The notes beneath the pieces were generated by a model. The model saw only the letters and a program-made list of their open reading frames with translations. It was not told the DNA's origin and did no database searches. The translations under genes were made by a program, and so were the position numbers. Positions 34,792-43,127 of a DNA stretch of 64,000 bases are shown in pieces. Source of the stretch: Gemmatimonas sp. UBA7669 (lineage in GTDB: Bacteria; Gemmatimonadota; Gemmatimonadetes; Gemmatimonadales; Gemmatimonadaceae); NCBI RefSeq assembly GCF_002483225.1, contig NZ_DLHL01000056.1, positions 36,664-100,663 on the forward strand, in the 5' to 3' direction. The number at the start of each line of letters is the position of its first letter. The first letter of the stretch is position 1.

Positions 34792-36126
34792 CTAGTCCAG
34801 TTCCCAGAGCTGCACGCCGGCCTCAGTGACGCGGTGGGAAATGAGCGGCAGAGGCGGCTCCGCGTCGTCGGCCACCCGAATGGCGCCGGCAAGCGCCTCG
34901 CGCCCCCGCTGGATGCCTGTCGCGTCGGCCGCAAAGATCGTGGCCAGTGGCTCGCCCGCCCGCACCACGTCCCCTGGCCGGGCCGTGATGACAAAGCCCA
35001 CGGAAGCGTCGACCTGGTCTTCCACCCGCGTCCGGCCGCCGCCCAAGGCGGTGATGCCCCGCCCCACCGCGCGCGGTTCGACCTGTGCCACCACACCGGC
35101 ACGGGTGGCCACGAACAGCTCCACTTCGGCCGCCTGCGGCAGAATGGACGGGTCGTCCACCACGGCCGGGTTGCCACCCTGTGCCTCGATGATCTGCTGA
35201 AAGCGCTCAGCGGCCTTGCCGCTGGAAATGGCCACCTCCATGCGGCGACGGGCCTCATCACGATCGGCGGCGGCGCCACCCAGCAGCAGCATTTCAGCGC
35301 CCAGGGCATAGGTCACCGCCATCAGATCCGGCGGGCCTTCTCCGCGCAGCGCCATGATGGACTCCTCCACCTCGAGCGCATTGCCACAGGCGCGGCCCAA
35401 CGGGCGGTCCATGGCCGTGAGGAGCGCCACCACCGGGCAGCCGTGATCGGCCCCAAGCGAGACCATGGTCTGCGCGAGCTCGAGTCCGCGATCAAGCTCC
35501 GGAAGAAAGGCACCCGAGCCGCGCTTCACGTCGAGCACCAGGCCGGTCAGGCCCTCGGCCAGCTTCTTGGACATGATGCTGGCGGCAATGAGGGGAATGC
35601 TCTCGACGGTGCTGGTGGCGTCGCGCAGCGCATAGAGCTTGCGGTCGGCCGGTGCGATCTCGCGCGTTTGTCCAATCAGAGCGCAGCCGAGGGTCTCGAG
35701 CTGACGGGTGGCGGCCGCCAGCGTCAGGTCGGTGCGAAAACCGGGGATCGACTCGAGCTTGTCGAGGGTACCTCCTGTGTGACCGAGCCCGCGCCCGGAC
35801 ATCATGGGCACGTTCACACCACAGGCGGCCACGAGGGGGGCCAGGACGAGGGATACTTTGTCCCCCACACCACCGGTGGAGTGCTTGTCCACGCGGCCGC
35901 CACGCAGGTGGTCGAGGTCGAGCGTGGCACCGCTTTGCAGCATGGCGTCGGTCAGGCCCCCAAGTTCTTCGCGGTCGAGACCAACGAAGAATATGGCCAT
36001 GGCGAGGGCCGCCATCTGGTAGTCAGGCACCGCTCCCGCAGCGTACTGCTGCATGAGCAGCCGCCACTCGGCGGGCGCAATGCGTCCGCCATCACGCTTC
36101 CGTTCGATCAGTGCACGCGCTTCCAT
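34792..36126 (-). CDS. Thymidine/pyrimidine-nucleoside phosphorylase
   Basis: The 444-residue protein has the N-terminal alpha domain (IERKRDGGRIAPAEWRLLMQ), the phosphate-binding KHSTGGVGDKVSLVLAPL, SGRGLGHTGGTLDKLESIPG, the YALRDATSTVESIPLIAASI segment and the C-terminal domain (ITARPGDVVRAGEPLATIF). It splits pyrimidine nucleosides with phosphate into base and ribose or deoxyribose 1-phosphate. Whether it is DeoA or the broader Pdp type cannot be told by eye. Its start codon is only 5 bases from the start of the divergent TPR gene. Confidence 0.95.
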   Translation of the reverse strand: MEARALIERKRDGGRIAPAEWRLLMQQYAAGAVPDYQMAALAMAIFFVGLDREELGGLTDAMLQSGATLDLDHLRGGRVDKHSTGGVGDKVSLVLAPLVAACGVNVPMMSGRGLGHTGGTLDKLESIPGFRTDLTLAAATRQLETLGCALIGQTREIAPADRKLYALRDATSTVESIPLIAASIMSKKLAEGLTGLVLDVKRGSGAFLPELDRGLELAQTMVSLGADHGCPVVALLTAMDRPLGRACGNALEVEESIMALRGEGPPDLMAVTYALGAEMLLLGGAAADRDEARRRMEVAISSGKAAERFQQIIEAQGGNPAVVDDPSILPQAAEVELFVATRAGVVAQVEPRAVGRGITALGGGRTRVEDQVDASVGFVITARPGDVVRAGEPLATIFAADATGIQRGREALAGAIRVADDAEPPLPLISHRVTEAGVQLWELD

Positions 36127-36131
36127 ACGTC

Positions 36132-36986
36132 ATGCCAAGCTACACCTACATTTCGCCGCGTGCACTCTGCACCGGGCTGCTGCTGCTGGGGTCGGCCACA
36201 CTGTGGCCGGGCCTGGTCAGGGCCCAGGGGAGTGCAGTGGCACCGAGCGGAGCGGGTGCAGCGTCATCCACCCTTGGCGGCGCCGGGGTGGAGGCCCTTG
36301 TGGCGCAGGGCGACCGTGAGAGCGCCGCGCGTCGCTCTGCGGCGGCCCTGGCCTTGTTTGAACGCGCGGTGGCGGTCGACGGGCGTCATGCGCCGGCGCT
36401 CTGGCGCGCGGCACGTGAGGCGGTGGACCTTGGCGAGGTCGAGGGCGACACACAAAAGCGCAGCGCGCTGTACGCCCGCGCGGTGACGCATGCGCGCCGG
36501 GCGGTGGAGGTCGCGCCCACCGAGGCGGAGGCCCGGTTTCAGCTGGCGCGCGCGGTCGGGCGTACTGCCCTGACACTCGGTCCACGGGACCGCGTGAAGT
36601 TCGCCACCGAAGTGCGCGATCATGCACTCGAAGCCTTGCGACTGGACGCGCGCCATGCCGGTGCGCTGCACGTGCTGGGGGTGTGGCACGCCGAAGTGAT
36701 GCGGCTCAATGGCTTCACGCGCGCCATGGCGCGCACGTTTCTGGGCGGCAAGGTGTTTGAATCGGCCAGTTGGGCCGAAGCCGTGCGTCACCTGGAAGAA
36801 TCCGTGCGCATCGAGCCCACACGGCTGGTACACCGACTTGACCTGGCGCGCATATACCGCGACATGGGCCGCCGGGCCGATGCACGTGCCTCGTATGAAG
36901 CGGCTCTGCGGTCGCCGCTCATTGACGCCAACGACGAGTACTACCGGCAGAGCGCCGAAGCCGAGCTCCGGCGCCTGCCGCGGTAG
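36132..36986 (+). CDS. Secreted TPR-repeat protein
   Basis: The 284-residue protein has a signal peptide (LCTGLLLLGSATLWPGLVRAQG). Helical repeats of the TPR type follow: AALALFERAVAVDGRHAPAL, RAVTHARRAVEVAPTEAEAR, DHALEALRLDARHAGALHVL, AVRHLEESVRIEPTRLVHRL. The layout resembles secreted TPR proteins of the regulator-of-microtubule-dynamics-like group. No enzymatic motif is visible. A GTG at 36111 would overlap the divergent gene, so the ATG at 36132 is preferred. Confidence 0.8.
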   Translation: MPSYTYISPRALCTGLLLLGSATLWPGLVRAQGSAVAPSGAGAASSTLGGAGVEALVAQGDRESAARRSAAALALFERAVAVDGRHAPALWRAAREAVDLGEVEGDTQKRSALYARAVTHARRAVEVAPTEAEARFQLARAVGRTALTLGPRDRVKFATEVRDHALEALRLDARHAGALHVLGVWHAEVMRLNGFTRAMARTFLGGKVFESASWAEAVRHLEESVRIEPTRLVHRLDLARIYRDMGRRADARASYEAALRSPLIDANDEYYRQSAEAELRRLPR

Positions 36987-37004
36987 GTCCCCGTCTCGCG
37001 GGTG

Positions 37005-37346
37005 CTACCAGCGCCCGCCGTTTCGGACCGTGTCGCGCACGGTTTCGCGGGCGCCGTCCACCAATGCACGACCGCGCTTCATGCCGCGCCGCGCCAGACG
37101 TCGCGCCGAGCGGGTGGTTTCGTCCCGCAGCTCCTCCACGGCATCGGTGCTGCGATCGTAGAGGCGACGCGCGCCGCGCCGCAGTTGGCGCCGTGTGTCC
37201 GCGCCGCTGGCCGGCGCGAGCAGGAGCGCCGCACCTGCGCCCAGGGCCAACCCGATCAGTACGCCCACGCCAAGGGCTCTCGGGTCGAGCCGGCCACCCT
37301 GCTCGTGTTCCGAATCGTGCTCGTCGTGTGTGTCGCGTCCGAACAT
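37005..37346 (-). CDS. YtxH-domain protein
   Basis: The 113-residue protein starts MFGRDTHDEHDSEHE after an AGGAGG Shine-Dalgarno sequence. It has one glycine/alanine-rich membrane helix (ALGVGVLIGLALGAGAALLL) followed directly by APASGADTRRQLRRGARRLY, the YtxH hallmark. A basic amphipathic tail follows. The family is linked to stress in some bacteria, but its function is unknown. It ends 18 bases from the end of the convergent TPR gene. Confidence 0.85.
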   Translation of the reverse strand: MFGRDTHDEHDSEHEQGGRLDPRALGVGVLIGLALGAGAALLLAPASGADTRRQLRRGARRLYDRSTDAVEELRDETTRSARRLARRGMKRGRALVDGARETVRDTVRNGGRW

Positions 37347-37450
37347 GCTGCCTCCTGCGCGTGCTGCGCGATGATGTGGAATGGAAATATGGCCCGCGAA
37401 GCGACGGACCATCAGGGTGACGAATCGCACGGCGGCGGTAGATTCCCGGC

Positions 37451-39475
37451 ATGACTGCCGTGCCCCCGTCCATCGCCCAGCGCGCCGAATCACTGCGACT
37501 GCAACTCAGCCGTGCGCAGTACGAGTACTACGTGCTCGACGCCCCCGTCCTCTCAGATGCGGAATACGACCGTTTGTTCCGCGAACTGCAGGACCTGGAG
37601 CACCAATACCCCACACTGCGTACAGAAGATTCACCGACCCAGCGAGTCGGTGCGCCGGTGCAGGCGTCACTGGCCACGCATCGCCACCTCGTGCGCATGA
37701 TGTCGCTCGACAATGCGTTCAACGACGACGAGTTGCGCGACTTCGAGAAATCGATCGAGCGGGTCGTTGGTGATGCCGTGCACAAATCCGGATACACCGT
37801 CGAACTCAAAATCGACGGCGCGGCGGTGGCCCTCACGTATCGCGACGGCGTGTTGGTGACGGCTGCGACACGCGGCGACGGAACCGAAGGCGAAGATGTG
37901 ACGGCGAACGTGCGCACCATCGGCGGTGTGCCGCTGCGTCTGCTGGGCGACGGGCATCCACCACTGATGGAGATTCGTGGCGAGATCTATCTGCCATTCG
38001 CCGGCTTCGAGCGCATGAACGACGCGCGCGTGGCGGCGGGCGAACCGGTGTACGTGAACCCGCGCAACGCGGCCGCCGGATCACTGCGTCAGCTCGATCC
38101 CTCCATCACGGCGCAGCGCCCGCTGCGATTCTTCGGCTACGCGGCCGTGTTGCCCGATGGGCGCGTTCCCGCGCGCACGCAATGGGATCTGCTCGAGCAG
38201 TTGAGTGCCTGGGGCATTCCGGTGGCACCGCACCGCGCGCGCTGCGACACCATGGCCGAAGTCGCAGCGTGGGCGCACACGGTGGAACACGAAACGCGCG
38301 CGCAGTTGGGATTTGCCATCGACGGTGGCGTGGTGAAGCTCAATGACGTGGCGCTGCAGGATGAGTTGGGTGTGCGCAACGATCGCACGCCGCGCTGGGC
38401 CGTCGCGCGCAAGTTCGCTCCGGACATGGCCGTCACACGTCTCGAGCGGATCGATGTGAATGTGGGCCGCACGGGTGTGCTGACACCCTTTGCCGTGCTC
38501 GATCCGGTGGAAGTGGGCGGTGCCACGGTCACGTTTGCCTCGCTGCACAACGCGGATCAGATCGCGGCCAAGGATCTGCGCGAAGGCGACATGGTGCAGG
38601 TGGTGCGGGCCGGCGACGTGATTCCCTACGTGCTGGGGCCGGTGCCGGAGCGCCGCACAGGCAGTGAACAGCCCTGGCAGATGCCCACACACTGCCCGCG
38701 CTGTCAGACGGCCGTTGTGCGCGAAGGCGAGGACGTGGCCACCTACTGCCCCAACGTGGCGTGTCCAGGGCGGCAGCTTGAAGGGCTCGTGCACTTTGCG
38801 AGCAAGGACGCCATGGACATCGACGGCCTGTCCTATGCACGTCTGCAACAGCTGCTTGATGCCGATCTCGTACACGATTGTGCCGATCTGTTCGACGTGA
38901 CCGTGGCGCAGCTCGTGACCCTCGAGCGCTTCGGCCAGAAGAGCGCTGAGAATCTGGTGCAGGCCATGCAGACCGCCAAGCAGCAGCCCCTTTCGCGTCT
39001 GCTCTTCGCGCTCGGCATTCGCCACGTGGGCGCACAGGCGGCGCAATTGCTGGCGCGGCAGTTCGGCAGCATGGACGCGCTCATGTCCGCGACGCCCGAG
39101 CAACTGGCGGCGGTGCGTGGCATCGGGGATATCATCGCCCAATCAGTCGGCGAGTACTTCGCCAATCCCAGTGTGCGGGATCTGGTGGAGCGTATGCGGG
39201 CCCGTGGACTGCGCTTCGACGAGCCCAACGCGGTACAGGCCGATGGGCCGCTCACCGGCGCCACCGTGGTCATTACCGGCACCCTGCCCACCCTGTCGCG
39301 CGGTGAGGCCACGGCGCTCGTGGAGCAGGCGGGCGGCCGGGTGACGAGCAGCGTGTCCCGTAAGACCACCTTCGTAGTGGCTGGCGAAGAGGCGGGCAGC
39401 AAGCTGGACAAGGCCAGGGAGCTTGGTGTCGAGGTGATCGACGAGGCCGAGCTGCGGCGGCGGGCCTCGGCGTGA
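37451..39475 (+). CDS. ligA: NAD-dependent DNA ligase
   Basis: The 674-residue ligase is full length. The Ia and adenylation domains include LSDAEYDRLFRELQDLE and the catalytic Lys120 in ELKIDGAAVALTYRDG. The OB fold, the four-cysteine zinc finger (CPRC...CPNVAC), helix-hairpin-helix repeats and a C-terminal BRCT domain (ATVVITGTLPTLSRGEATAL) follow. It seals nicks using NAD+. It is divergent from the YtxH gene. Confidence 0.97.
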   Translation: MTAVPPSIAQRAESLRLQLSRAQYEYYVLDAPVLSDAEYDRLFRELQDLEHQYPTLRTEDSPTQRVGAPVQASLATHRHLVRMMSLDNAFNDDELRDFEKSIERVVGDAVHKSGYTVELKIDGAAVALTYRDGVLVTAATRGDGTEGEDVTANVRTIGGVPLRLLGDGHPPLMEIRGEIYLPFAGFERMNDARVAAGEPVYVNPRNAAAGSLRQLDPSITAQRPLRFFGYAAVLPDGRVPARTQWDLLEQLSAWGIPVAPHRARCDTMAEVAAWAHTVEHETRAQLGFAIDGGVVKLNDVALQDELGVRNDRTPRWAVARKFAPDMAVTRLERIDVNVGRTGVLTPFAVLDPVEVGGATVTFASLHNADQIAAKDLREGDMVQVVRAGDVIPYVLGPVPERRTGSEQPWQMPTHCPRCQTAVVREGEDVATYCPNVACPGRQLEGLVHFASKDAMDIDGLSYARLQQLLDADLVHDCADLFDVTVAQLVTLERFGQKSAENLVQAMQTAKQQPLSRLLFALGIRHVGAQAAQLLARQFGSMDALMSATPEQLAAVRGIGDIIAQSVGEYFANPSVRDLVERMRARGLRFDEPNAVQADGPLTGATVVITGTLPTLSRGEATALVEQAGGRVTSSVSRKTTFVVAGEEAGSKLDKARELGVEVIDEAELRRRASA

Positions 39476-39596
39476 GTTCGCCCGCGTGGGCGCGTCCAGC
39501 CGCTGCTCGGGCCGACTGGCCGAACAGCAACGGCACGGCTCGTCACAGCCCCGGACGCTTGACGTGACCGCCTCCATTGGCGAGCGTCACGCTGAC

Positions 39597-40124
39597 ATGA
39601 GCCCTGCCCTGCCTCCGACCGCCCTGCGCCGCGTGAGCGTGCCCGCCGAACTCTTCGACGGGCTGCGTCTCGCGGCTGCCTCCGTGCCCGACGCCATACG
39701 CGACGCCGGCTTCGTGACCGGCCAGGCGCTGTACGACCAGTTTGCCGCCTGGCTGGACGAGCAGGGTGAGACCGCGCCCGCCCACCTCGCGGACGACCGC
39801 TTTCCCTGGTTGCTGCAGGCCTTCTTTCACGACCTGGGCTGGGGCCGCGTCGAACTGGTGCCACTCAGCGAGGCCGTCATGTCGCTCGAGGCCAGTGAGT
39901 GGAGCGAGGCTGGCGAGTCGGGCGGCGGCTGCCCCGTGAGCGTCGGGGTGTTTGCCGGATTCTTTGGCCGACTGGCCGAAGCGCCCATTGCCGTGCTCGA
40001 AGTCAGCCCGGAGGGCGAAGCCGGCCGTGGCCGATTCCTGCTCGGCTCCGTGGACGTGATGGACTACGTGTGGGAAGCCATGCAGCGCGGCATTCCCTAC
40101 GACCGGGCCGCCGCCAGCGCCTGA
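39597..40124 (+). CDS. Hypothetical protein with V4R-like C-terminal region
   Basis: The chosen start (MSPALPPTALRRVSV) gives 175 residues; earlier in-frame starts exist up to 39486. The C-terminal half has CPVSVGVFAGFFGRLAEAPI followed by AVLEVSPEGEAGRGRFLLGS, which resembles the V4R/4-vinyl-reductase small-molecule-binding domain (Cys, then GFFGRL, then a basic FLLGS end). The first half is helical. The V4R link is tentative. It follows ligA by about 120 bases and converges on the phosphoribosyltransferase gene. Confidence 0.62.
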   Translation: MSPALPPTALRRVSVPAELFDGLRLAAASVPDAIRDAGFVTGQALYDQFAAWLDEQGETAPAHLADDRFPWLLQAFFHDLGWGRVELVPLSEAVMSLEASEWSEAGESGGGCPVSVGVFAGFFGRLAEAPIAVLEVSPEGEAGRGRFLLGSVDVMDYVWEAMQRGIPYDRAAASA

Positions 40125-40127
40125 CGC

Positions 40128-40661
40128 TCAGGGGTCCGTCAGGACCCCGGCATACTTGGGATTGGGGCGCAGCTCCCCGTCCACGAGCACTTCGCGGTCC
40201 CAGGGCAGGACGATCATGGCCTGCGTGGCAAGCGCATGATAGTCAGGGGCGTAGCTGCCAGTGCGAAAGCTGACTGCGGTGCGGACTTCGCGTGCACCGG
40301 CATTGACGATGGCACCCACTGCCAGTCGCAGCGTCTGCCCCGAGTCGCAGGTCTCGTCCACGAGCAGCACGCGCTTGTTGCGCACGTCGGCTGGCGCGGC
40401 CCCAAACACAGCGGGCGTTTCCCGCACCTGCGCTGCGCTGTAACGCCGCGAAATCAGGATGGAGTGAAACGGCAGGTCGAGTATGGCGGCGACGGCCGCA
40501 CCGGGCACGACCCCCGCAGTGGCGACGCCCACGACCAGATCGGGCATCCATTCGCGCGCCACGCGCAGGGCCAGGGCGCGCGAGAGCTCACCGAACAGCG
40601 GCCAGTCGACGATGAGAACCCCTTTGTTGGGATCGGGGGCGTACGGCATGGGTCCTGACAT
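40128..40661 (-). CDS. Type I phosphoribosyltransferase
   Basis: The 177-residue protein shows the PRPP-binding motif VLLVDETCDSGQTLRLAVGA and the upstream VVGVATAGVVPGAAVAAIL loop. Length and layout fit the hypoxanthine/xanthine-guanine phosphoribosyltransferase-like group. It would transfer phosphoribose from PRPP to a base; the base cannot be named. The start follows a strong GGAGG on the minus strand (40671-40675). Confidence 0.88.
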   Translation of the reverse strand: MSGPMPYAPDPNKGVLIVDWPLFGELSRALALRVAREWMPDLVVGVATAGVVPGAAVAAILDLPFHSILISRRYSAAQVRETPAVFGAAPADVRNKRVLLVDETCDSGQTLRLAVGAIVNAGAREVRTAVSFRTGSYAPDYHALATQAMIVLPWDREVLVDGELRPNPKYAGVLTDP

Positions 40662-40836
40662 CGTCAGCTCCGGAGGGGGATGGGGGAGTCTAGCCCCGGA
40701 TGGGGTCACCGGCAACGCAGCGTGACAGGTGGCTCGCTGTGAGCTTGTAGCCACGCGGACGCGCCGATAGGTTAGCTCAGCACGATTCGGCGTGCCGAGT
40801 CTCTTCTTCTTTTCCCTCACGACACTCCGCGAGCCC

Positions 40837-41364
40837 ATGACCTGGTGGCGCCGTCTCGTGGGCGGCTCGTCCGGGCGCGATCCGCGCCAACCGGATTTCC
40901 TCTCTGAAGCGCTCGATCTCGAATCGCGCGGCGATTACGCGAACGCCCTCACATCGTACCGGCTCGCGCTGCGCGAGCATCCGGACGATCTGCGCGTGCT
41001 GCAGAACATCGCCATCGCCTTCTCCAAGACCGGTCAACCGGAGGAGGCCATCCGCACCTATCGGCGCGCACTGCAACTCGACGCCGACCTGCCTGGCGCG
41101 CACTACGGCCTGGCCTTCCTGCTGCTCAAGCGTGGCGACACGGCGCATGCGGGCATGCATCTCGAGGCCTTCCTGCGTGTGACGCGCGCCGACGACGCCG
41201 GGTCGGCGAAGTTTCGCGCGCATGCGGAGCGCACCCTGACGCAGCTCCAGGGCAACGGATTCTCCGAACAGGCCGACGCGACGTCAGAGGACGGCATGCA
41301 CGAGGCGCCTGGTGATGAGTCCGTCGCCGATGGCTGGACGGACGACCGCGCGCGTGAGGGCTGA
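40837..41364 (+). CDS. Cytoplasmic TPR-repeat protein
   Basis: The 175-residue protein has no signal peptide. It carries three TPR-like units: ALDLESRGDYANALTSYRLA, LQNIAIAFSKTGQPEEAIRT and HYGLAFLLLKRGDTAHAGMH. Its C-terminus is acidic. It lies directly before, or slightly overlapping, a ParA gene, which suggests a shared process. The partner is unknown. Confidence 0.8.
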   Translation: MTWWRRLVGGSSGRDPRQPDFLSEALDLESRGDYANALTSYRLALREHPDDLRVLQNIAIAFSKTGQPEEAIRTYRRALQLDADLPGAHYGLAFLLLKRGDTAHAGMHLEAFLRVTRADDAGSAKFRAHAERTLTQLQGNGFSEQADATSEDGMHEAPGDESVADGWTDDRAREG

Positions 41365-41365
41365 C

Positions 41366-42133
41366 GTGGGACGCGTACTCTCGATTGTCAGTCAGAAGGG
41401 CGGAGTGGGCAAGACCACCACGGCCGTGAATCTGGCGGTGGCGTTTGCACGCCGCGGACTCAAGACCCTGCTCGTGGACGCGGATCCGCAGGGTGCCGTG
41501 CGGTACGGCGTGGGCCTCCGGCGTGGTCACCCCACGGTGGGCTTCGATGACTACCTCCGCGGCGAGCGCAGTCTGCGTGAAGTCATTCTTCCCACCGCGC
41601 TGCCCTGGTTGCGCGTGATTCTCGCCGGCACCGTGTCCGACTCCGCCGACCACACGGCGTTCCAGCGGTCAGTTGGCGAGACGACCGTGCTCGGGGAATT
41701 GCTCGCCATGGCGCGTGAGCGCTGTCACGTCGTGGTGGTGGACACCCCGCCGGGCCTTGGCGCCATCACGCGGCGCGTGCTCGCAGCCAGTCAGCATGTG
41801 GTGGTACCACTGCAATGCGAGCCGCTGGCACTGCAGACCACGCCGCAAATTCTGCGCGCCATTCAGGACGTCATCAGCGAAAACGACGAGTTGACGCTTG
41901 AAGGCATCCTGCTGACGATGTTCGAGGAAGGGAACCCCGCCACCGAGCGCGTGGTACGCTACGTGCGAGAGCACCTGCCGCAGCACCTCGTGTTCGACAC
42001 GCCCATCCCGCGGACGCCGGCTACGGCCGATGCCTTCTCGGCCGGGCAGCCCGTCGTGTTGCGTGCGCCGGCCGATCCGGCCAGTCAGGCCTATATCAAC
42101 ATCGCCACGCGCCTCGCGGAGCGTTTCGCGTAA
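41366..42133 (+). CDS. ParA/MinD-like partition ATPase (orphan)
   Basis: The GTG start gives 255 residues beginning VGRVLSIVSQKGGVGKTTTA, the deviant Walker A of ParA proteins. Switch I (LLVDADPQGAVRYGVGL) and Walker B (VVVDTPPGLGAITRRVL) follow. ParB-dependent cargo positioning is the usual role. No parB or parS site is visible nearby, so it is an orphan ParA and may position something else. In-frame ATGs at 41315 and 41330 inside the TPR gene are possible alternatives. Its stop (TAATG) overlaps the next ATG by one base. Confidence 0.9.
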   Translation: MGRVLSIVSQKGGVGKTTTAVNLAVAFARRGLKTLLVDADPQGAVRYGVGLRRGHPTVGFDDYLRGERSLREVILPTALPWLRVILAGTVSDSADHTAFQRSVGETTVLGELLAMARERCHVVVVDTPPGLGAITRRVLAASQHVVVPLQCEPLALQTTPQILRAIQDVISENDELTLEGILLTMFEEGNPATERVVRYVREHLPQHLVFDTPIPRTPATADAFSAGQPVVLRAPADPASQAYINIATRLAERFA

Positions 42134-42972
42134 TGCACGTCCCGTTCAACCAGGTGTTCAACCGGGCACGTCGTGTGCTCGGGACTCTGGTGCTCGTTCC
42201 ACTCGCCGTGGTCGGCCTTGCGGCGGCCTGCGCCGAAATTGGCACCGGTCCCGATCGCCCAGCGGCCATCGAACTCGAACCGTTCCCGTCACCGTCCATC
42301 GTTGCCGGCGACACGCTGCGCACGTTCGAGGGCGTGGTATCGCCCATGCGTGCAATTGTGCGGAATGTGTCGGGCGACGTCATTGCCGATGCACCGGTTC
42401 GCTATCTCTACGCCGACTTCAATCGCGACTCGGCGCTGCTGGTCGACTCCGCGTCGGGCATCGTGGTGGCGGCCAAGACGCCAAACGGCGAGCCACGTCT
42501 CGCGGCACGAGTGGGATCCACGCTTCAGGTGATCCGCTCTCTCGTGGTGACGATTCGGCCGGACACCATGGAGGGCACGTCGCCTACGCAGACGCTGAAC
42601 ATGCTGCCCTTCGACACCACCGCCAATCGCACGGCGGCGTTTCGCGCGGTGCTGCAGAACACGGAAACGACCACGAAGCGGCCGGTAAATGCCTGGGTGG
42701 TGCGATATCGCCTGGTGTCACCGGCCAATCCGAACAACGACACCACGCAGGCGGCCTGGCTGGTGAACGAGCAGAGCCGGCCGACCACGGTGGACACGAC
42801 AGGCTCTCAGGGTGAAGTGGATCGCTTTGTGCGAGTTCGCGCCGGAGCGTTTCCAGCAGCCGGCACGGTGGACAGTGTCGTGGTCGAGATGCAGGCTTTC
42901 TATCGCGGTCGTCCGCTGAAGGGCGCGCCCCTGCGCCTGCGGGCCATCGTCGCCGACACGGTCCGGCGCTGA
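42133..42972 (+). CDS. Hypothetical lipoprotein
   Basis: The 279-residue protein has a basic N-terminus, a hydrophobic segment and a lipobox (LAAACAEIG, Cys about 33). The mature part looks beta-rich, with Ig-like spacing (AAIELEPFPSPSIVAGD, VVSPMRAIVRNVSGDVIADA, LAARVGSTLQVIRSLVVTI). I recognise no specific family. Its start overlaps the ParA stop by one base, so the TPR, ParA and lipoprotein genes form an operon. Confidence 0.72.
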   Translation: MHVPFNQVFNRARRVLGTLVLVPLAVVGLAAACAEIGTGPDRPAAIELEPFPSPSIVAGDTLRTFEGVVSPMRAIVRNVSGDVIADAPVRYLYADFNRDSALLVDSASGIVVAAKTPNGEPRLAARVGSTLQVIRSLVVTIRPDTMEGTSPTQTLNMLPFDTTANRTAAFRAVLQNTETTTKRPVNAWVVRYRLVSPANPNNDTTQAAWLVNEQSRPTTVDTTGSQGEVDRFVRVRAGAFPAAGTVDSVVVEMQAFYRGRPLKGAPLRLRAIVADTVRR

Positions 42973-43127
42973 CACGGTCGGCGCTGACCGCCTGACGTAG
43001 CACACCCGCACGAGTCCTGGCGCCGCCGCCAGGACTGTGGCGCCCGGGCGCACCCGTCGCCAATTTCCGGGTCCCCCTGAATTCTCCGGCCGACTCCCTC
43101 CTTCGGCCTTTCGCTGGAGCGCGCGTG

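Noticed and set aside
34834..36486. 550-codon plus-strand frame over the nucleoside phosphorylase gene
   Set aside because: It is the shadow of a clear phosphorylase on the minus strand. High GC makes long antisense frames common; many other such frames were ignored for the same reason.
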